Shown piece by piece: positions 21,748 to 35,782 of a stretch of 64,000 bases of DNA. The notes under the pieces were generated by a model. The model was not told the DNA's origin, made no database searches, and saw only the letters and a list, made by a program, of their open reading frames with translations. The DNA is from Methylotenera sp. G11 (GTDB lineage: Bacteria > Pseudomonadota > Gammaproteobacteria > Burkholderiales > Methylophilaceae), in NCBI RefSeq assembly GCF_000799735.1, contig NZ_JUHH01000001.1, forward strand, positions 1,736,001 through 1,800,000, written 5' to 3'. The translations under genes and the position numbers were made by a program. Within the stretch, counting starts at the first letter, position 1; each line of letters begins with the position of its first letter.

Positions 21748-21759
21748 CAGGGTCTTACA
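21748..21759. other. 12-bp junction between the two rRNA repeat units
   Basis: The bases CAGGGTCTTACA lie between unit 1 and unit 2. They match neither the left flank of unit 1 nor the right flank of unit 2, so they look like filler at the duplication joint. Confidence 0.8.
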
Positions 21760-21766
21760 CAAATAG

Positions 21767-21798
21767 AAACACCCCGCCACTTTCATGGAGGGGTGTTT
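21767..21798 (-). terminator. rRNA operon terminator (copy 2)
   Basis: Same hairpin as at 15787. It separates the upstream operon (copy 2) from the promoters of the downstream operon (copy 1). Confidence 0.75.
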
Positions 21799-21809
21799 TG
21801 GTATAAATA

Positions 21810-21925
21810 GCTTGGCAGTGACCTACTTTCGCATGCAAGAAGCATACTATCATTGGCGCTGGTTCGTTTCACGGCCCTGTTCGAGATGGGAAGGGGTGGG
21901 TCCAAACCGCTATGGCCGCCAAGCA
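21810..21925 (-). rRNA. rrf: 5S ribosomal RNA (copy 2)
   Basis: Same sequence and length as the 5S at 15830, offset 5980. Last gene of the upstream rRNA operon. Confidence 0.93.
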
Positions 21926-22151
21926 TAACTGGTATCACCGATGCTTTGACTTTTCAGTCGATTCATCAGCAGAAATGCTGTGTTGCCGTCTCATTTTCAT
22001 GAGGCGTCTGTAACAAATTGGAAGAAGTAAAGTCATTCATGTGTATCACATGAACTCAAATGGGTATGACTACATTATCGTGCTTTAAACAACCGTTTCA
22101 CTTTTCACATTTCACTTTTTACGGTGTTTAGTTCAAGTTTTAAGGTTATAG

Positions 22152-25042
<2,891 letters not shown>

Positions 25043-25326
25043 CTATAACGTTAAAACCTGAACCCTTTTAATTATCCAGTTTTCATGGTGCATGAGACAC
25101 CCGTCATAGGCTTTCTAAAGCAACTTTTCTTAATCTGCAAGGTTGTACAGATTAAGATGGTTTATTTGTTTCATTATTTCTGAATACCGCATTGCTGCAG
25201 TATTGAGACTTAACGAAGCAAATGTTTCGATTTTGCAATCATTCAATATATCCGACTAAGATATATTGCCCATTTTGAATACATCACTGTCATCACACAG
25301 TGTGCATTCTCTTTACTTCTTCCATT

Positions 25327-25338
25327 TTGTTAAAGAAC
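25327..25338 (-). promoter_or_regulatory. boxA-like antitermination element in the 16S-23S spacer (copy 2)
   Basis: Same TGTTCTTTAACA element as in copy 1, at offset 5980, between tRNA-Ala and 23S. Confidence 0.6.
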
Positions 25339-25412
25339 AGTCTAGTTAAAAACCAGAAGTAAATATTCAAGCGAACACTTACTTCTAATTTCTTACATAC
25401 AACATCAATACT

Positions 25413-25488
25413 TGGTGGAGGATAACGGGATCGAACCGTTGACCCCCTGCTTGCAAAGCAGGTGCTCTCCCAGCTGAGCTAATCCCCC
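25413..25488 (-). tRNA. tRNA-Ala(TGC) (copy 2)
   Basis: Same 76-nt gene as at 19433, in the 16S-23S spacer of the second operon. Confidence 0.97.
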
Positions 25489-25503
25489 ATTTTCAGGTGA
25501 ATC

Positions 25504-25580
25504 TGGTGGGTCTGGATGGACTCGAACCATCGACCCCCGCCTTATCAAGACGGTGCTCTAACCAGCTGAGCTACAGACCC
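25504..25580 (-). tRNA. tRNA-Ile(GAT) (copy 2)
   Basis: Same 77-nt gene as at 19524, in the 16S-23S spacer of the second operon. Confidence 0.97.
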
Positions 25581-25680
25581 TCAAGGTTTACTTAGCGTTT
25601 CCGCCAATGTTTGGTCAATCATTGATGCTGCTGACTTCTAACAACTGATAAGTGTGAATGCTTGCAAATTCGGTCGTCTC

Positions 25681-27222
<1,542 letters not shown>

Positions 27223-27478
27223 ATTCACAACTATTACTTTTTTCCTCTTGCGAGGTGGTATTTCGCTTTTGCTTTACCAGCCTATTTAAAGGCCGGTGAC
27301 TCAAATTCATTTCAAGGTATGTGTTGCTATAAAAGCACATGTACATACTTGTCATAAATTTAAGTGTAAGCACTTGTATTTTCTGAGGTCTGATCCTGAT
27401 ACCAAACTACCGGATAAATCCCGTAGCGATCAGGTCAGCTGCCTAGTTCACAAGCACCCACACTTATCAGTTGTTATA

Positions 27479-27490
27479 TTGTTAAAGAGC
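27479..27490 (-). promoter_or_regulatory. boxA-like antitermination element in the rRNA leader (copy 2)
   Basis: Same GCTCTTTAACAA element as in copy 1, just before the 16S processing stem. Confidence 0.65.
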
Positions 27491-27534
27491 TTTTTATTTC
27501 AATCCGCGTTACGCTTTGCGTTAACGAGGTGCGC

Positions 27535-27562
27535 ATTATACAGAGCTTTCCGAGCTCGTCAA
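27535..27562 (-). promoter_or_regulatory. rRNA promoter P2 (copy 2)
   Basis: Same TTGACG-16-TATAAT promoter and GC-rich discriminator as in copy 1. Confidence 0.8.
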
Positions 27563-27657
27563 CCTTAATTTCGAATTATTTCTTAATTAAAATTAACCGT
27601 ACTTCTTAACGCCTTTTTACTTCCCTTCACTCACTTGTTTCGTCAGCGAAGGCGCGC

Positions 27658-27685
27658 ATTTTACAGCGCTTTTAACTTTGGTCAA
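27658..27685 (-). promoter_or_regulatory. rRNA promoter P1 (copy 2)
   Basis: Same TTGACC-16-TAAAAT promoter as in copy 1. It lies 17 nt downstream of the tyrS stop codon, so any UP element would overlap the tyrS coding end. Confidence 0.75.
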
Positions 27686-27702
27686 CCCCTATTTCTAATC
27701 TG

Positions 27703-28902
27703 TTACATAATTGTTACATTTGCGAATTTACGCTTGCCAACCTGCGCTACTACGCTAACACCTTTATTGAGGGTTAATGCCTTATCGGAAACCTTTTCGC
27801 CATCCAGTTTAATGCCACCCTGCTCTATGGACCTGAATGCTTCCGATGTACTCGCAACCAGGCCAGCAAGTTTCAACAGCTGCGCTATACCTATAGTGTC
27901 GCTCTCTATAGTGACTGAAACCTCAGGCACATCATCAGGGATTCCGCCTTTTGAACGCGTCTGGAAATCAGCCAGCGCTTTTTCTGCATCGGCCCGGCTA
28001 TGGAAGCGCGCAACAATCTCTTGTGCAAAATGCACTTTAATATCACGCGGGTTAGCCCCGGCCGCTACATCAACTTTCCATTTGGCAATGGTTTCCAATG
28101 TCTCGAACGACAGCAACTCTATATAACGCCACATCAATTCATCTGAAACGGACATGATCTTTGCAAAGATCACTTCAGGTGCTTCTGCAATACCTATATA
28201 GTTACCCAATGATTTGGACATTTTATTGACGCCATCCAGACCTTCGAGCAAGGGCATAGTCAATACGCACTGCTGACTTTGGCCAGCCTGCTTCTGCAAC
28301 TCTCGCCCCATGAGCAGGTTAAATTTCTGATCCGTGCCGCCCAACTCCAGATCGGCTTGCAGCGCCACGGAGTCATAGCCTTGCAAGAGCGGATACAAAA
28401 ACTCATGAATGGCGATTGGCTGATTGGCTTTATATCTTTTGGTAAAGTCATCGCGTTCCAGCATCCTGGCAACCGTGTGACTGGCAGCGAGTTTTAACAT
28501 GCCCGCCGCACCAAGCTCCGTTAGCCACTTTGAGTTAAACACTACCTCTGTTTGCTCTGGCTTCAAAATCTTAAATACTTGCGCCGTATAGGTTTGGGCG
28601 TTTTCCTGCACCTGCTCTGCCGTCAGTGGTGGTCGTGTGGTGCTTTTTCCGGTCGGGTCACCAATCATGCCGGTAAAATCACCGATCAGGAACAAAACCT
28701 GATGACCCAGATCCTGAAACTGGCGCAGCTTATTAATCAACACGGTATGCCCCAAGTGCAAATCAGGTGCAGTAGGGTCAAAACCGGCCTTAATCCTAAG
28801 CGGCTTACCTTGTTTCAGCTTTTCTACCAGGTCAGCCTCAATTAGAAGCTCATCGGCGCCGCGCTTGATGATTGCAAGCTGCTGGTTAATGTCTATATTC
28901 AC
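27703..28902 (-). CDS. tyrS: Tyrosyl-tRNA synthetase
   Basis: Class I synthetase that charges tRNA-Tyr. The 399 residues carry the HIGH-type motif HLGH (49-52), the KMSKS motif (227-231) and a C-terminal S4 RNA-binding domain (about 335-399). The sequence ([33 protein letters not shown]) is that of the bacterial TyrZ-like subgroup. The final 25 nt belong to the large rRNA repeat, yet the frame and ending ([10 protein letters not shown]) are intact here. Transcribed toward and directly upstream of the rRNA promoters, without an obvious terminator between. Confidence 0.97.
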   Translation of the reverse strand: MNIDINQQLAIIKRGADELLIEADLVEKLKQGKPLRIKAGFDPTAPDLHLGHTVLINKLRQFQDLGHQVLFLIGDFTGMIGDPTGKSTTRPPLTAEQVQENAQTYTAQVFKILKPEQTEVVFNSKWLTELGAAGMLKLAASHTVARMLERDDFTKRYKANQPIAIHEFLYPLLQGYDSVALQADLELGGTDQKFNLLMGRELQKQAGQSQQCVLTMPLLEGLDGVNKMSKSLGNYIGIAEAPEVIFAKIMSVSDELMWRYIELLSFETLETIAKWKVDVAAGANPRDIKVHFAQEIVARFHSRADAEKALADFQTRSKGGIPDDVPEVSVTIESDTIGIAQLLKLAGLVASTSEAFRSIEQGGIKLDGEKVSDKALTLNKGVSVVAQVGKRKFANVTIM

Positions 28903-29007
28903 GTTGTTACACCTTTAAACTATTAAATTTTTTACAGCTCATTTACTTGTTTTAGTTGAGTTTTCTGTTAGTATTTGTGGCCGTATCAAAATTTCGAAAG
29001 CAAGCCC

Positions 29008-30363
29008 GTGGATATTAACGAGCTCAATCAAAACAATTCAACCCAAACGCCTATTTTAGCGCAAAACATCCGTAAAGCTGAACGCAAGCTCAAATTACGC
29101 TGGATTTTAGCGATTTCCTGCTTACCTTTGTTTGGCATCTATGCTGCATTTGGTATTGCACCTCAGACATTAACCGGCAGCATCGCAACCGAAACGGTGC
29201 TCGAAGAAATAAACTTACCCATTGCAGAGACTGCTGACGCAGCTGGCAGCGCAGCACAGAGTTTCTGGTATAAAGATTTTGTACGCCGAGACGATACCCT
29301 GCAAAGCATATTGTCACGCCTCAATATCCGCAATCGAGATGCTTATGATTTCATTCGCAATGACCAAACCGCCGCTGAAATTGCAAAATCACTGATACCT
29401 GGCAAGCAAATTGAAGCCGAAACGGATATAGACGGCAATTTAGTCAGCTTTGAATATCAATTAAATGCTGACCAATACATCGCCATTCACAAAACCACTG
29501 ACGGATACCAGGCCGAGAAGCAGCTTCTGCAACTTGAAGTACGGCCTATCCTAAAATCAGCAAACATCAGCAGTTCTTTATTTGGTGCAACAGATGCTGC
29601 CAACATCCCCGACCATGTCGCCATTCAACTTGCCGATATTTTTGAAAGTGAAATCGACTTCCATACGGATTTAAGACGCGGTGACCGTTTTAACGTCATT
29701 TATGAAGGCAGCTATTACCAGGGTGAGTTACTCAAGACCGGCAACGTGCTTGCGGCTGAATTTGTAAACAATGGCAAGACCTTCCGTGCCGTAGGTTATC
29801 GCGGCCAGGATAACCAGATGCAGTATTACACTCCTGAAGGCAAAAGCCTGCATAAATCCTTTTTACGCTCACCCCTGGAATTCACTCGCGTAAGTTCCGG
29901 TTTCAGCGTTGCAAGGTTCCACCCAGTCCTGCAAAGAATGCGCGCGCACAAAGGGGTCGACATGGCTGCACCTACCGGAACCCGAATCAAGGCATCCGGA
30001 GATGCTGTCGTTGATTTTGTAGGGGTTAAGGGTGGTTACGGCAATGTCATCGTACTTAAACATAATAATGGTGTAAGCACCGTTTACGGACACCTTTCAC
30101 GTTTTGCTGCAGGGTTACGGCGCGGCGCGAAAGTAGCGCAAGGTGAAATTATTGGATTTGTCGGTATGACAGGCACTGCAACCGGTCCGCACCTGCATTA
30201 TGAATTCCTGCTGAATGGCAAACATTACGATCCGATGAAGGTTGCATTGCCGAAAGCCAATGCAATCGAAGCCCGCAATAAACCGGAATTCGACAGTATC
30301 AGCAATCAGATGACTGCTCAACTCAGGCTGCTTAGCACAAGCAACATCGCGGCACTGGAATAA
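29008..30363 (+). CDS. M23-family peptidoglycan endopeptidase (MepM/NlpD-like)
   Basis: A membrane-anchored cell-wall hydrolase. A short cytoplasmic tail and one membrane segment (LRWILAISCLPLFGIYAAFG) are followed by an OapA/LysM-like region (FVRRDDTLQSILSRLNI). The C-terminal LytM zinc domain has the metal motif HKGVD with H and D ligands, later HLSRF, and HLHYEF. The zinc ligands are present, so it should be active, cutting peptide crosslinks. The start is uncertain: GTG 29008 gives 451 residues, TTG 28975 gives 462. I prefer GTG because the extra residues are unlike the family, but neither has a strong ribosome site. Divergent from tyrS and 25 nt before anmK, linking wall turnover and recycling. 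Confidence 0.9.
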   Translation: MDINELNQNNSTQTPILAQNIRKAERKLKLRWILAISCLPLFGIYAAFGIAPQTLTGSIATETVLEEINLPIAETADAAGSAAQSFWYKDFVRRDDTLQSILSRLNIRNRDAYDFIRNDQTAAEIAKSLIPGKQIEAETDIDGNLVSFEYQLNADQYIAIHKTTDGYQAEKQLLQLEVRPILKSANISSSLFGATDAANIPDHVAIQLADIFESEIDFHTDLRRGDRFNVIYEGSYYQGELLKTGNVLAAEFVNNGKTFRAVGYRGQDNQMQYYTPEGKSLHKSFLRSPLEFTRVSSGFSVARFHPVLQRMRAHKGVDMAAPTGTRIKASGDAVVDFVGVKGGYGNVIVLKHNNGVSTVYGHLSRFAAGLRRGAKVAQGEIIGFVGMTGTATGPHLHYEFLLNGKHYDPMKVALPKANAIEARNKPEFDSISNQMTAQLRLLSTSNIAALE

Positions 30364-30388
30364 CCCTTCAATCAACGGAAACATCATA

Positions 30389-31489
30389 ATGGCTGGCGAG
30401 CTTTTCATCGGGCTGATGTCGGGCACCAGCCTCGATGGCGTTGATGCTGCACTGGTTGAGTTCAAAAAACATCAGCAACTGCACGTTTTACATACCTACT
30501 TCCTCAGTTACCCCGCATCCCTGCGCGCAGATATTCTGGCGCTGCAGCACCCTACCGAAAATGAACTGGAAACCAGCGCCCTTATTGCCAACACGCTGGC
30601 CAGGCTTTATGCGGATGCTGTGATCGGGCTGCTGAGCGAAGCCAAAGTGAAACCCGATGCCATTGCCGCAATCGGCTGCCATGGCCAAACCATACGGCAC
30701 AGGCCCGAGCTGGGATTTACCATGCAAATCGGGAATGCCGCACTCCTGGCTGAGCTGACCGGCATTACGGTAATATCGGACTTCAGAAGCCGCGACATCG
30801 CCGCAGGTGGCCAAGGTGCCCCGCTGGTACCCGCTTTTCACCAGGCTGTGTTTGCCGACCGCAACCATAACCGTGCCATTATTAATATCGGCGGCATTGC
30901 CAATATTACCTATCTTGCACATGATGGCGAAACATTCGGTTTTGACTCAGGCCCCGGCAATATGCTGCTGGATGCATGGACCAAGCAGCACCTGAACCGG
31001 GATTTTGATGCCAATGGCGACTGGGCAAGTTCAGGCAGTATTATTGCCCCGCTATTAGCCGACATGCTCACAGATGCTTATTTCTCACTGACACCGCCCA
31101 AAAGCACCGGCCGCGACTTATTCAATAGCAATTGGCTGAATAAGCACTTGCATCATACAGATTATCGGCCTAACGACGTTGCTCATACATTAGTCGCCCT
31201 GACAGCCCACTCTATTCATAATGCGCTTGAAACGCATTGCGGTACAGCTGATGAAATATTTTTATGCGGCGGCGGTGCCAGGAACCTGTTACTGACCCGG
31301 CATCTGCAATCTCTGCTCGGCAAGGTAAAAGTTACGAACATTGACGCATTAGGCATCGGTATAGATTGGGCGGAGGCGATTGCGTTTGCGTGGCTGGCCA
31401 AGCAGTGCCTGCACAAACAGACCGCCAATCTGACGCAAGTCACAGGCGCGAGCGGTACGCGCATTCTCGGGGCGATATACCAGGCCTAA
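30389..31489 (+). CDS. anmK: Anhydro-N-acetylmuramic acid kinase
   Basis: Phosphorylates and opens anhydro-MurNAc released from peptidoglycan, feeding it back into amino sugar metabolism. The 366-residue protein starts with the hallmark GLMSGTSLDGVDAALVEF and has IGCHGQTIRHRP, the ATP-site motif INIGGIANITYL, DSGPGNMLLDAWT and FLCGGGARN. Length matches the family. It lies directly downstream of an M23 endopeptidase gene, a sensible functional pair (wall cutting and recycling). Confidence 0.96.
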   Translation: MAGELFIGLMSGTSLDGVDAALVEFKKHQQLHVLHTYFLSYPASLRADILALQHPTENELETSALIANTLARLYADAVIGLLSEAKVKPDAIAAIGCHGQTIRHRPELGFTMQIGNAALLAELTGITVISDFRSRDIAAGGQGAPLVPAFHQAVFADRNHNRAIINIGGIANITYLAHDGETFGFDSGPGNMLLDAWTKQHLNRDFDANGDWASSGSIIAPLLADMLTDAYFSLTPPKSTGRDLFNSNWLNKHLHHTDYRPNDVAHTLVALTAHSIHNALETHCGTADEIFLCGGGARNLLLTRHLQSLLGKVKVTNIDALGIGIDWAEAIAFAWLAKQCLHKQTANLTQVTGASGTRILGAIYQA

Positions 31490-31503
31490 AAATGCGCTCG
31501 CCG

Positions 31504-31533
31504 TTCATGATCGCGTACCAATTAAAGTATAAT
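31504..31533 (+). promoter_or_regulatory. Candidate promoter of gltA
   Basis: Perfect TATAAT (31528-31533) with TTCATG as a weak -35 (31504-31509, spacer 18). Transcription would begin near 31540, which rules out the GTG at 31535 as the gltA start. Confidence 0.5.
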
Positions 31534-31567
31534 CGTGACAGATGATAATTATTACAGTAGAAATGCT

Positions 31568-32866
31568 ATGAATAACAAACCAACCAAAGCAACGATCAGT
31601 TTTGATAACGGGGCGGCACCCATTGAACTGCCGGTACTTTCCGGCAGCCTGGGCAATGATGTCATTGATATCCGTGCTTTAGGCAAACATGACATTTTCA
31701 CCTATGACCCCGGCTTCATGTCCACCGCTGCCTGCAATTCCAGCATCACTTTCATTGATGGCGAGAACGGCCTGCTGTACTACCGCGGTTACCCGATAGA
31801 AGAACTTGCTGAGCACTGTGATTATTTAGAAGTAGCCTACTTATTGATGCATGGCGAACTACCCAATGCCACTGAGAAACAGGAGTTTATCGCAACCATC
31901 AGCGGCAGTTCAATGCTGCATGACCAGCTCAATAATATTTTCCGGGGCTTCAGGCGCGACGCACATCCGATGGCAGTCATGGTCGGCGTTGTGGGTTCGC
32001 TTTCAGCATTCTACTTCGATTCTATGGACATCCGCGAAGCCAAGCATCGCGAATTATCCGCACACCGTTTATTGGCCAAAGTACCGACCATTGCAGCCTG
32101 GAGCTACAAATACAACCTCGGCCAGCCATTCATGTACCCGCAGAACCATCTGAACTATGCAGAAAACTTTATGCATATGATGTTTGCAACACCATGCGAA
32201 AAATATGAACCCAATCCGATTCTGGCCAAGGCATTTGACCGCATCCTGATTCTGCATGCAGACCATGAACAGAACGCATCCACGTCTACTGTGCGCCTTG
32301 TGGGCTCCAGCGGTGCGAATCCGTTCGCCTGCATTTCCGCAGGCATTGCGTCGCTCTGGGGACCGGCACATGGCGGCGCGAACGAAGCGACACTCAATAT
32401 GCTGGAAGAAATAGGCGATATTTCACGTATCGGCGAATACCTCAAACGTGCAAAAGATAAAACGGACAACTTCCGTTTAATGGGGTTCGGCCATCGTGTA
32501 TACCGCAACATGGACCCGCGGGCAGCCATTATGCGCAAGACCTGCCATGAAGTACTCAATGAGCTTGGACTGAATGATGACCCGATGTTTAAGCTTGCGA
32601 TGGAACTTGAGAAAATCGCGCTGGAAGACGAGTACTTCGTATCAAGAAAACTTTACCCGAATGTGGATTTTTACAGCGGCATCGTGATGCGCGCAATGGG
32701 AATCCCCAACAGTATGTTCACGGCGATTTTTGCGCTGGCAAGAACGGCCGGCTGGATTGCACAGTGGTCAGAAATGCACTCAGACCCGGAAGCCAAGATC
32801 GGGCGCCCGCGTCAGCTATACACCGGCGCAGCAAGGCGTACTGTTATGCCAGTGAGCAAGCGTTAA
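31568..32866 (+). CDS. gltA: Citrate synthase
   Basis: Condenses oxaloacetate and acetyl-CoA to citrate. The 432-residue protein has the typical type II layout: an N-terminal beta region ([21 protein letters not shown]), [11 protein letters not shown], catalytic histidine regions [16 protein letters not shown] and [14 protein letters not shown], and the aspartate region [16 protein letters not shown]. This form is usually hexameric and NADH-sensitive (family knowledge). I chose ATG 31568 over GTG 31535 because a -10 at 31528-31533 puts the transcript start after the GTG. Followed by a strong bidirectional terminator. Confidence 0.97.
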   Translation: MNNKPTKATISFDNGAAPIELPVLSGSLGNDVIDIRALGKHDIFTYDPGFMSTAACNSSITFIDGENGLLYYRGYPIEELAEHCDYLEVAYLLMHGELPNATEKQEFIATISGSSMLHDQLNNIFRGFRRDAHPMAVMVGVVGSLSAFYFDSMDIREAKHRELSAHRLLAKVPTIAAWSYKYNLGQPFMYPQNHLNYAENFMHMMFATPCEKYEPNPILAKAFDRILILHADHEQNASTSTVRLVGSSGANPFACISAGIASLWGPAHGGANEATLNMLEEIGDISRIGEYLKRAKDKTDNFRLMGFGHRVYRNMDPRAAIMRKTCHEVLNELGLNDDPMFKLAMELEKIALEDEYFVSRKLYPNVDFYSGIVMRAMGIPNSMFTAIFALARTAGWIAQWSEMHSDPEAKIGRPRQLYTGAARRTVMPVSKR

Positions 32867-32890
32867 CTGACAGGCAAATCTGCATCATAA

Positions 32891-32918
32891 AAAAAGCCGG
32901 GTCACTGCCCGGCTTTTT
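32891..32918. terminator. Bidirectional terminator between gltA and erpA
   Basis: Perfect 11-bp stem AAAAAGCCGGG/CCCGGCTTTTT, 6-nt loop, A and T tracts on both sides. It serves the convergent genes gltA (plus) and erpA (minus). Confidence 0.88.
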
Positions 32919-32961
32919 ACATACTACGACTCTTGCGACATTCTTTTAACGGCTAATTCAG

Positions 32962-33327
32962 TTAAACAGAAAAAGATGAACCGCAACCACAGGTAGTTTG
33001 CGCATTAGGGTTACGAATCACAAATTGCGAACCCTGCAGACTGTCCTGGTAATCGATCTCTGCACCCATCAGGTATTGCAGGCTCATTGGATCGATCAGC
33101 AGCGTCACTGTATCTTTCTGCACTTGCGTGTCATCCTCATTCACCTCTTCTTCAAAAGTGAAGCCATACTGGAAACCTGAACAACCGCCGCCACTCACAA
33201 ACACGCGTAACTTGAGGTCTGGTGAACCCTCTTCCTCAATCAGCTCTTTAACTTTTTTGGCCGCATTATCGGTAAAAACCAAAGGCGAAGGAATCTCTAA
33301 TTCCTGAACATCTGTAACTGTACTCAT
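32962..33327 (-). CDS. erpA: Iron-sulfur cluster insertion protein ErpA
   Basis: A-type carrier that delivers Fe-S clusters to target enzymes. The 121-residue protein has the A-type fold and the three conserved cysteines: one in [12 protein letters not shown] and two in the C-terminal [11 protein letters not shown]. Length and the [19 protein letters not shown] opening fit ErpA rather than IscA. The ATG at 33327 has GGAG six bases upstream; the preceding GTG is less well placed. It stands alone, downstream of bactofilin on the same strand. Confidence 0.93.
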   Translation of the reverse strand: MSTVTDVQELEIPSPLVFTDNAAKKVKELIEEEGSPDLKLRVFVSGGGCSGFQYGFTFEEEVNEDDTQVQKDTVTLLIDPMSLQYLMGAEIDYQDSLQGSQFVIRNPNAQTTCGCGSSFSV

Positions 33328-33398
33328 CACGTACTCCTATATTTTAAAAACAATCCTGTTATTACATGGCCCTTCAAACGCTCAAGACCCATGTCACG

Positions 33399-33776
33399 CT
33401 ATACTTTTTCTGCCTGCTCGCCTAAATAAACCAGCTTACCCTCGATTACCGCACCGGTGTGCATCTCTAACGAGTTGTAATATACATCACCGGTGATACG
33501 TGCCTTGGTTTGCAGTTCTATAAATTGATTTGCCTTAACCGGGCCAACCACAGCGCCATTAACCACAACTTTAGAAGCCGTAATCGCACCCTCAACCCGT
33601 CCATGTTCACTAAGTATTAGTGTGCTGGGCGCATCATTTGGTTCAGTGATGGCACCCAACACGGTTCCATCTATACGCAGGCCGCCTGAAAAATGCACGT
33701 TACCTTCAATGCGTGTATCTACACCAATTAATGTGTCAATCGTATTCTGTACCCGATTACTCTTTTTAAAAAACAC
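33399..33776 (-). CDS. Bactofilin (polymer-forming cytoskeletal protein)
   Basis: A 125-residue protein built of a right-handed beta-helix (about 15-115), seen as repeating short strands with G at turns (GNVHFSGGLRIDGTVLGAI, GRVEGAITASKVVVNGAVVG, ARITGDVYYNSLEMHTGAVI). Bactofilins polymerise without nucleotide and organise cell shape or polar complexes at the inner membrane. The short N-terminal tail begins MFFKKSN. It is downstream of and probably cotranscribed with the coiled-coil membrane protein at 33829 (52-nt gap), which could anchor it. Confidence 0.93.
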   Translation of the reverse strand: MFFKKSNRVQNTIDTLIGVDTRIEGNVHFSGGLRIDGTVLGAITEPNDAPSTLILSEHGRVEGAITASKVVVNGAVVGPVKANQFIELQTKARITGDVYYNSLEMHTGAVIEGKLVYLGEQAEKV

Positions 33777-33828
33777 ACTGGTTCCTTTCAGTCTACCGCC
33801 TGACTGCCGGTAAATTCAATTGAGCAAA

Positions 33829-34197
33829 CTACTTTGCCAGCCTTTTGGCATTTGTTATATTTTTATAAAATACCAAATCCTGCTTGATATGCATATTTTC
33901 ATCCTGCACTTTATTTAATTGCTGTGCAAGATTGGTTTGCGCTGCCTGCTCAATCTGCAACTGACGCTCGACTTGTATAATCTTGGTATGCAAGGTCTGA
34001 TTTTCAAGTGCTGTCTGCCTTAACTTTTGATGCACATCTTCAGCACCGGCAAATTGCCAGTAAGCAATCCCATATCCAAACACGACATATAAAACCGTGA
34101 TGCCCCATTGAAAATACCAGGGCCGCTTTGAACGCACGGCCACCTGTTTTGCCGTTAAGCCGAAATGTCGTCTGATGCGTCGTCTAACCGGCTTCAT
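33829..34197 (-). CDS. Small coiled-coil membrane protein, DUF6776-like, short form
   Basis: A 122-residue protein with a basic N-terminal region (MKPVRRRIRRHFGL), one membrane segment (FQWGITVLYVVFGYGIAYW, about 29-47), and then a heptad-rich coiled coil to the end (QDLVFYKNI). It resembles the N-terminal half of DUF6776-type proteins found beside bactofilin genes. Those I know are about twice as long, so this one seems to lack the C-terminal domain. It lies between argC (8 nt) and bactofilin on the same strand, so it may act with the bactofilin. Function unknown. Confidence 0.7.
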   Translation of the reverse strand: MKPVRRRIRRHFGLTAKQVAVRSKRPWYFQWGITVLYVVFGYGIAYWQFAGAEDVHQKLRQTALENQTLHTKIIQVERQLQIEQAAQTNLAQQLNKVQDENMHIKQDLVFYKNITNAKRLAK

Positions 34198-34205
34198 TCA
34201 GATAC

Positions 34206-35258
34206 TTAAGGCAATAGCGGCACAACTTGCAGACCTGTAGCCTCCGGCAGCCCAAACATAATGTTCATATTCTGGACAGCCTGTCCGGCAGCACCCTTCA
34301 CCAGGTTATCCTGAACGACAACCAGGGTTAAATAACCAGCCTCTGCCTGCTTGTGCAATGCAATACGGATCTGGTTAGAGCCACGCACCGAGCGGGTTTC
34401 AGGCAGGCTTCCTGCCGGCATTACATCCACGAAACGTTCATGCCGGTAGCGCCCCTCGTACAAGGCCTGCAAATCCATATCCTTTGCCTGTGGCGCCAGT
34501 TTAACGTAAATCGTAGACAGCATGCCGCGAATCATCGGTATTAAATGCGGCACAAAAATAAACTGCAGGTCAACCTTCGCCAACTGCGTCAGCTGTGCAT
34601 GGATTTCAGGGTGATGGCGATGGCCCGCAACACCATAGGCTTTCATGCTGTCGCTGGATTCGGCAAACAGTGTTGCTACTTCCGCCTTTCTGCCCGCCCC
34701 GGAAACGCCGGATTTGGAATCTGCAATAATCGGTGCGGAGAAATCAACCAGTCCCTGCTCCAGCAATGGCGCAAGACCGAGCAGCACCGTCGTCGGATAG
34801 CAGCCAGGATTACCGATCACCTGTGCCGATTTAATCTGCTCACGATTCAGCTCAGGGATGCCATATACCGCATGACTTAAAATATCCGGGCAGCTGTGCG
34901 GCATTTTGTACCATTTTTCAAAAACTGCCGTATCCTGCAAACGAAAATCCGCCGCCAGGTCAATGACCTTGACGCCCGCCGCCAGCAAAGCCTGCGCCTG
35001 GCTCATGGCAACACCATGCGGCGTAGCAAAAAATACCACATCACATGCATTCAGGTTTGAAGTAGCCGGGTCAGTGAAAGCCAGGTCTACATAACCGCGC
35101 AGGCTGGGAAACATGTCCGCCACCGGCATGCCGGCCTCACCCCGCGAGGTAATTGCAGTTAACTCTACATCAGGGTGTATTGCCAGAAGACGCAGCAATT
35201 CAACACCGGTGTACCCGGTACCGCCGACGATACCTACTTTAATTTTATTACTTGCCAT
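34206..35258 (-). CDS. argC: N-acetyl-gamma-glutamyl-phosphate reductase
   Basis: Third step of arginine synthesis: NADPH-dependent reduction of N-acetylglutamyl phosphate. The 350 residues start with the Rossmann motif [18 protein letters not shown] and carry the catalytic cysteine C153 in [24 protein letters not shown] supplies the conserved histidine. Length fits the type 1 family. A terminator lies between it and rpsI upstream, so it should have its own promoter. The other arginine gene in the window, argH, is far away at 57676. Confidence 0.97.
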   Translation of the reverse strand: MASNKIKVGIVGGTGYTGVELLRLLAIHPDVELTAITSRGEAGMPVADMFPSLRGYVDLAFTDPATSNLNACDVVFFATPHGVAMSQAQALLAAGVKVIDLAADFRLQDTAVFEKWYKMPHSCPDILSHAVYGIPELNREQIKSAQVIGNPGCYPTTVLLGLAPLLEQGLVDFSAPIIADSKSGVSGAGRKAEVATLFAESSDSMKAYGVAGHRHHPEIHAQLTQLAKVDLQFIFVPHLIPMIRGMLSTIYVKLAPQAKDMDLQALYEGRYRHERFVDVMPAGSLPETRSVRGSNQIRIALHKQAEAGYLTLVVVQDNLVKGAAGQAVQNMNIMFGLPEATGLQVVPLLP

Positions 35259-35324
35259 ATTGTTTATGCATCAATGTCATTCTAAGGATTATAAGCCTAC
35301 TATCTTTTTCATCCAATAAAATAA

Positions 35325-35348
35325 AAAAGGTCGCCAGAGCGACCTTTT
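35325..35348. terminator. Terminator after rplM-rpsI
   Basis: Perfect 10-bp stem AAAAGGTCGC/GCGACCTTTT with a 4-nt loop. A T-rich tail follows on the minus strand, so it ends the ribosomal protein message. Confidence 0.85.
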
Positions 35349-35380
35349 CTAATTCCAACCGCCAAATAGCGTTTAACGTA

Positions 35381-35773
35381 TTAGCGTTTAGAGAATTGTT
35401 TACGGCGACGTGCTTTACGTAAACCAACTTTTTTACGCTCAACTTCACGTGCGTCACGTGTTACGAAGCCTGCGTTTGATAATGCACTTTTCAAAGCCGC
35501 ATCGTAGTCGATCAAAGCGCGCGTGATACCGTGGCGAACTGCACCAGCCTGGCCAGATTCGCCACCGCCGATTACGTTAACCATGATGTCAAAGCTTGCT
35601 GTGTTGTTGGTTAACTCTAATGGCTGACGCAGAATCATGCGTGAAGTCACGCGTGAGAAGTACTCGTCAACCGGTTTGTCGTTAACTACGATGTTGCCTT
35701 TACCAGCTTTTAAGAATACACGTGCCACTGAGCTTTTGCGGCGACCTGTACCATAATTGTATTTACCGATCAT
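35381..35773 (-). CDS. rpsI: Small-subunit ribosomal protein S9
   Basis: The 130-residue protein is full length. It opens [20 protein letters not shown] and ends in the basic tail [14 protein letters not shown], which reaches the P-site tRNA in the ribosome. It follows rplM by 9 nt, the conserved L13-S9 pair. Confidence 0.98.
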   Translation of the reverse strand: MIGKYNYGTGRRKSSVARVFLKAGKGNIVVNDKPVDEYFSRVTSRMILRQPLELTNNTASFDIMVNVIGGGESGQAGAVRHGITRALIDYDAALKSALSNAGFVTRDAREVERKKVGLRKARRRKQFSKR

Positions 35774-35782
35774 TTTTTATCC

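Noticed and set aside
21748-21759. Target-site or attachment site for a mobile element between the rRNA copies
   Set aside because: There is no integrase or transposase gene nearby, no inverted repeats at the unit ends and no matching copy of the 12 bp at the outer flanks.
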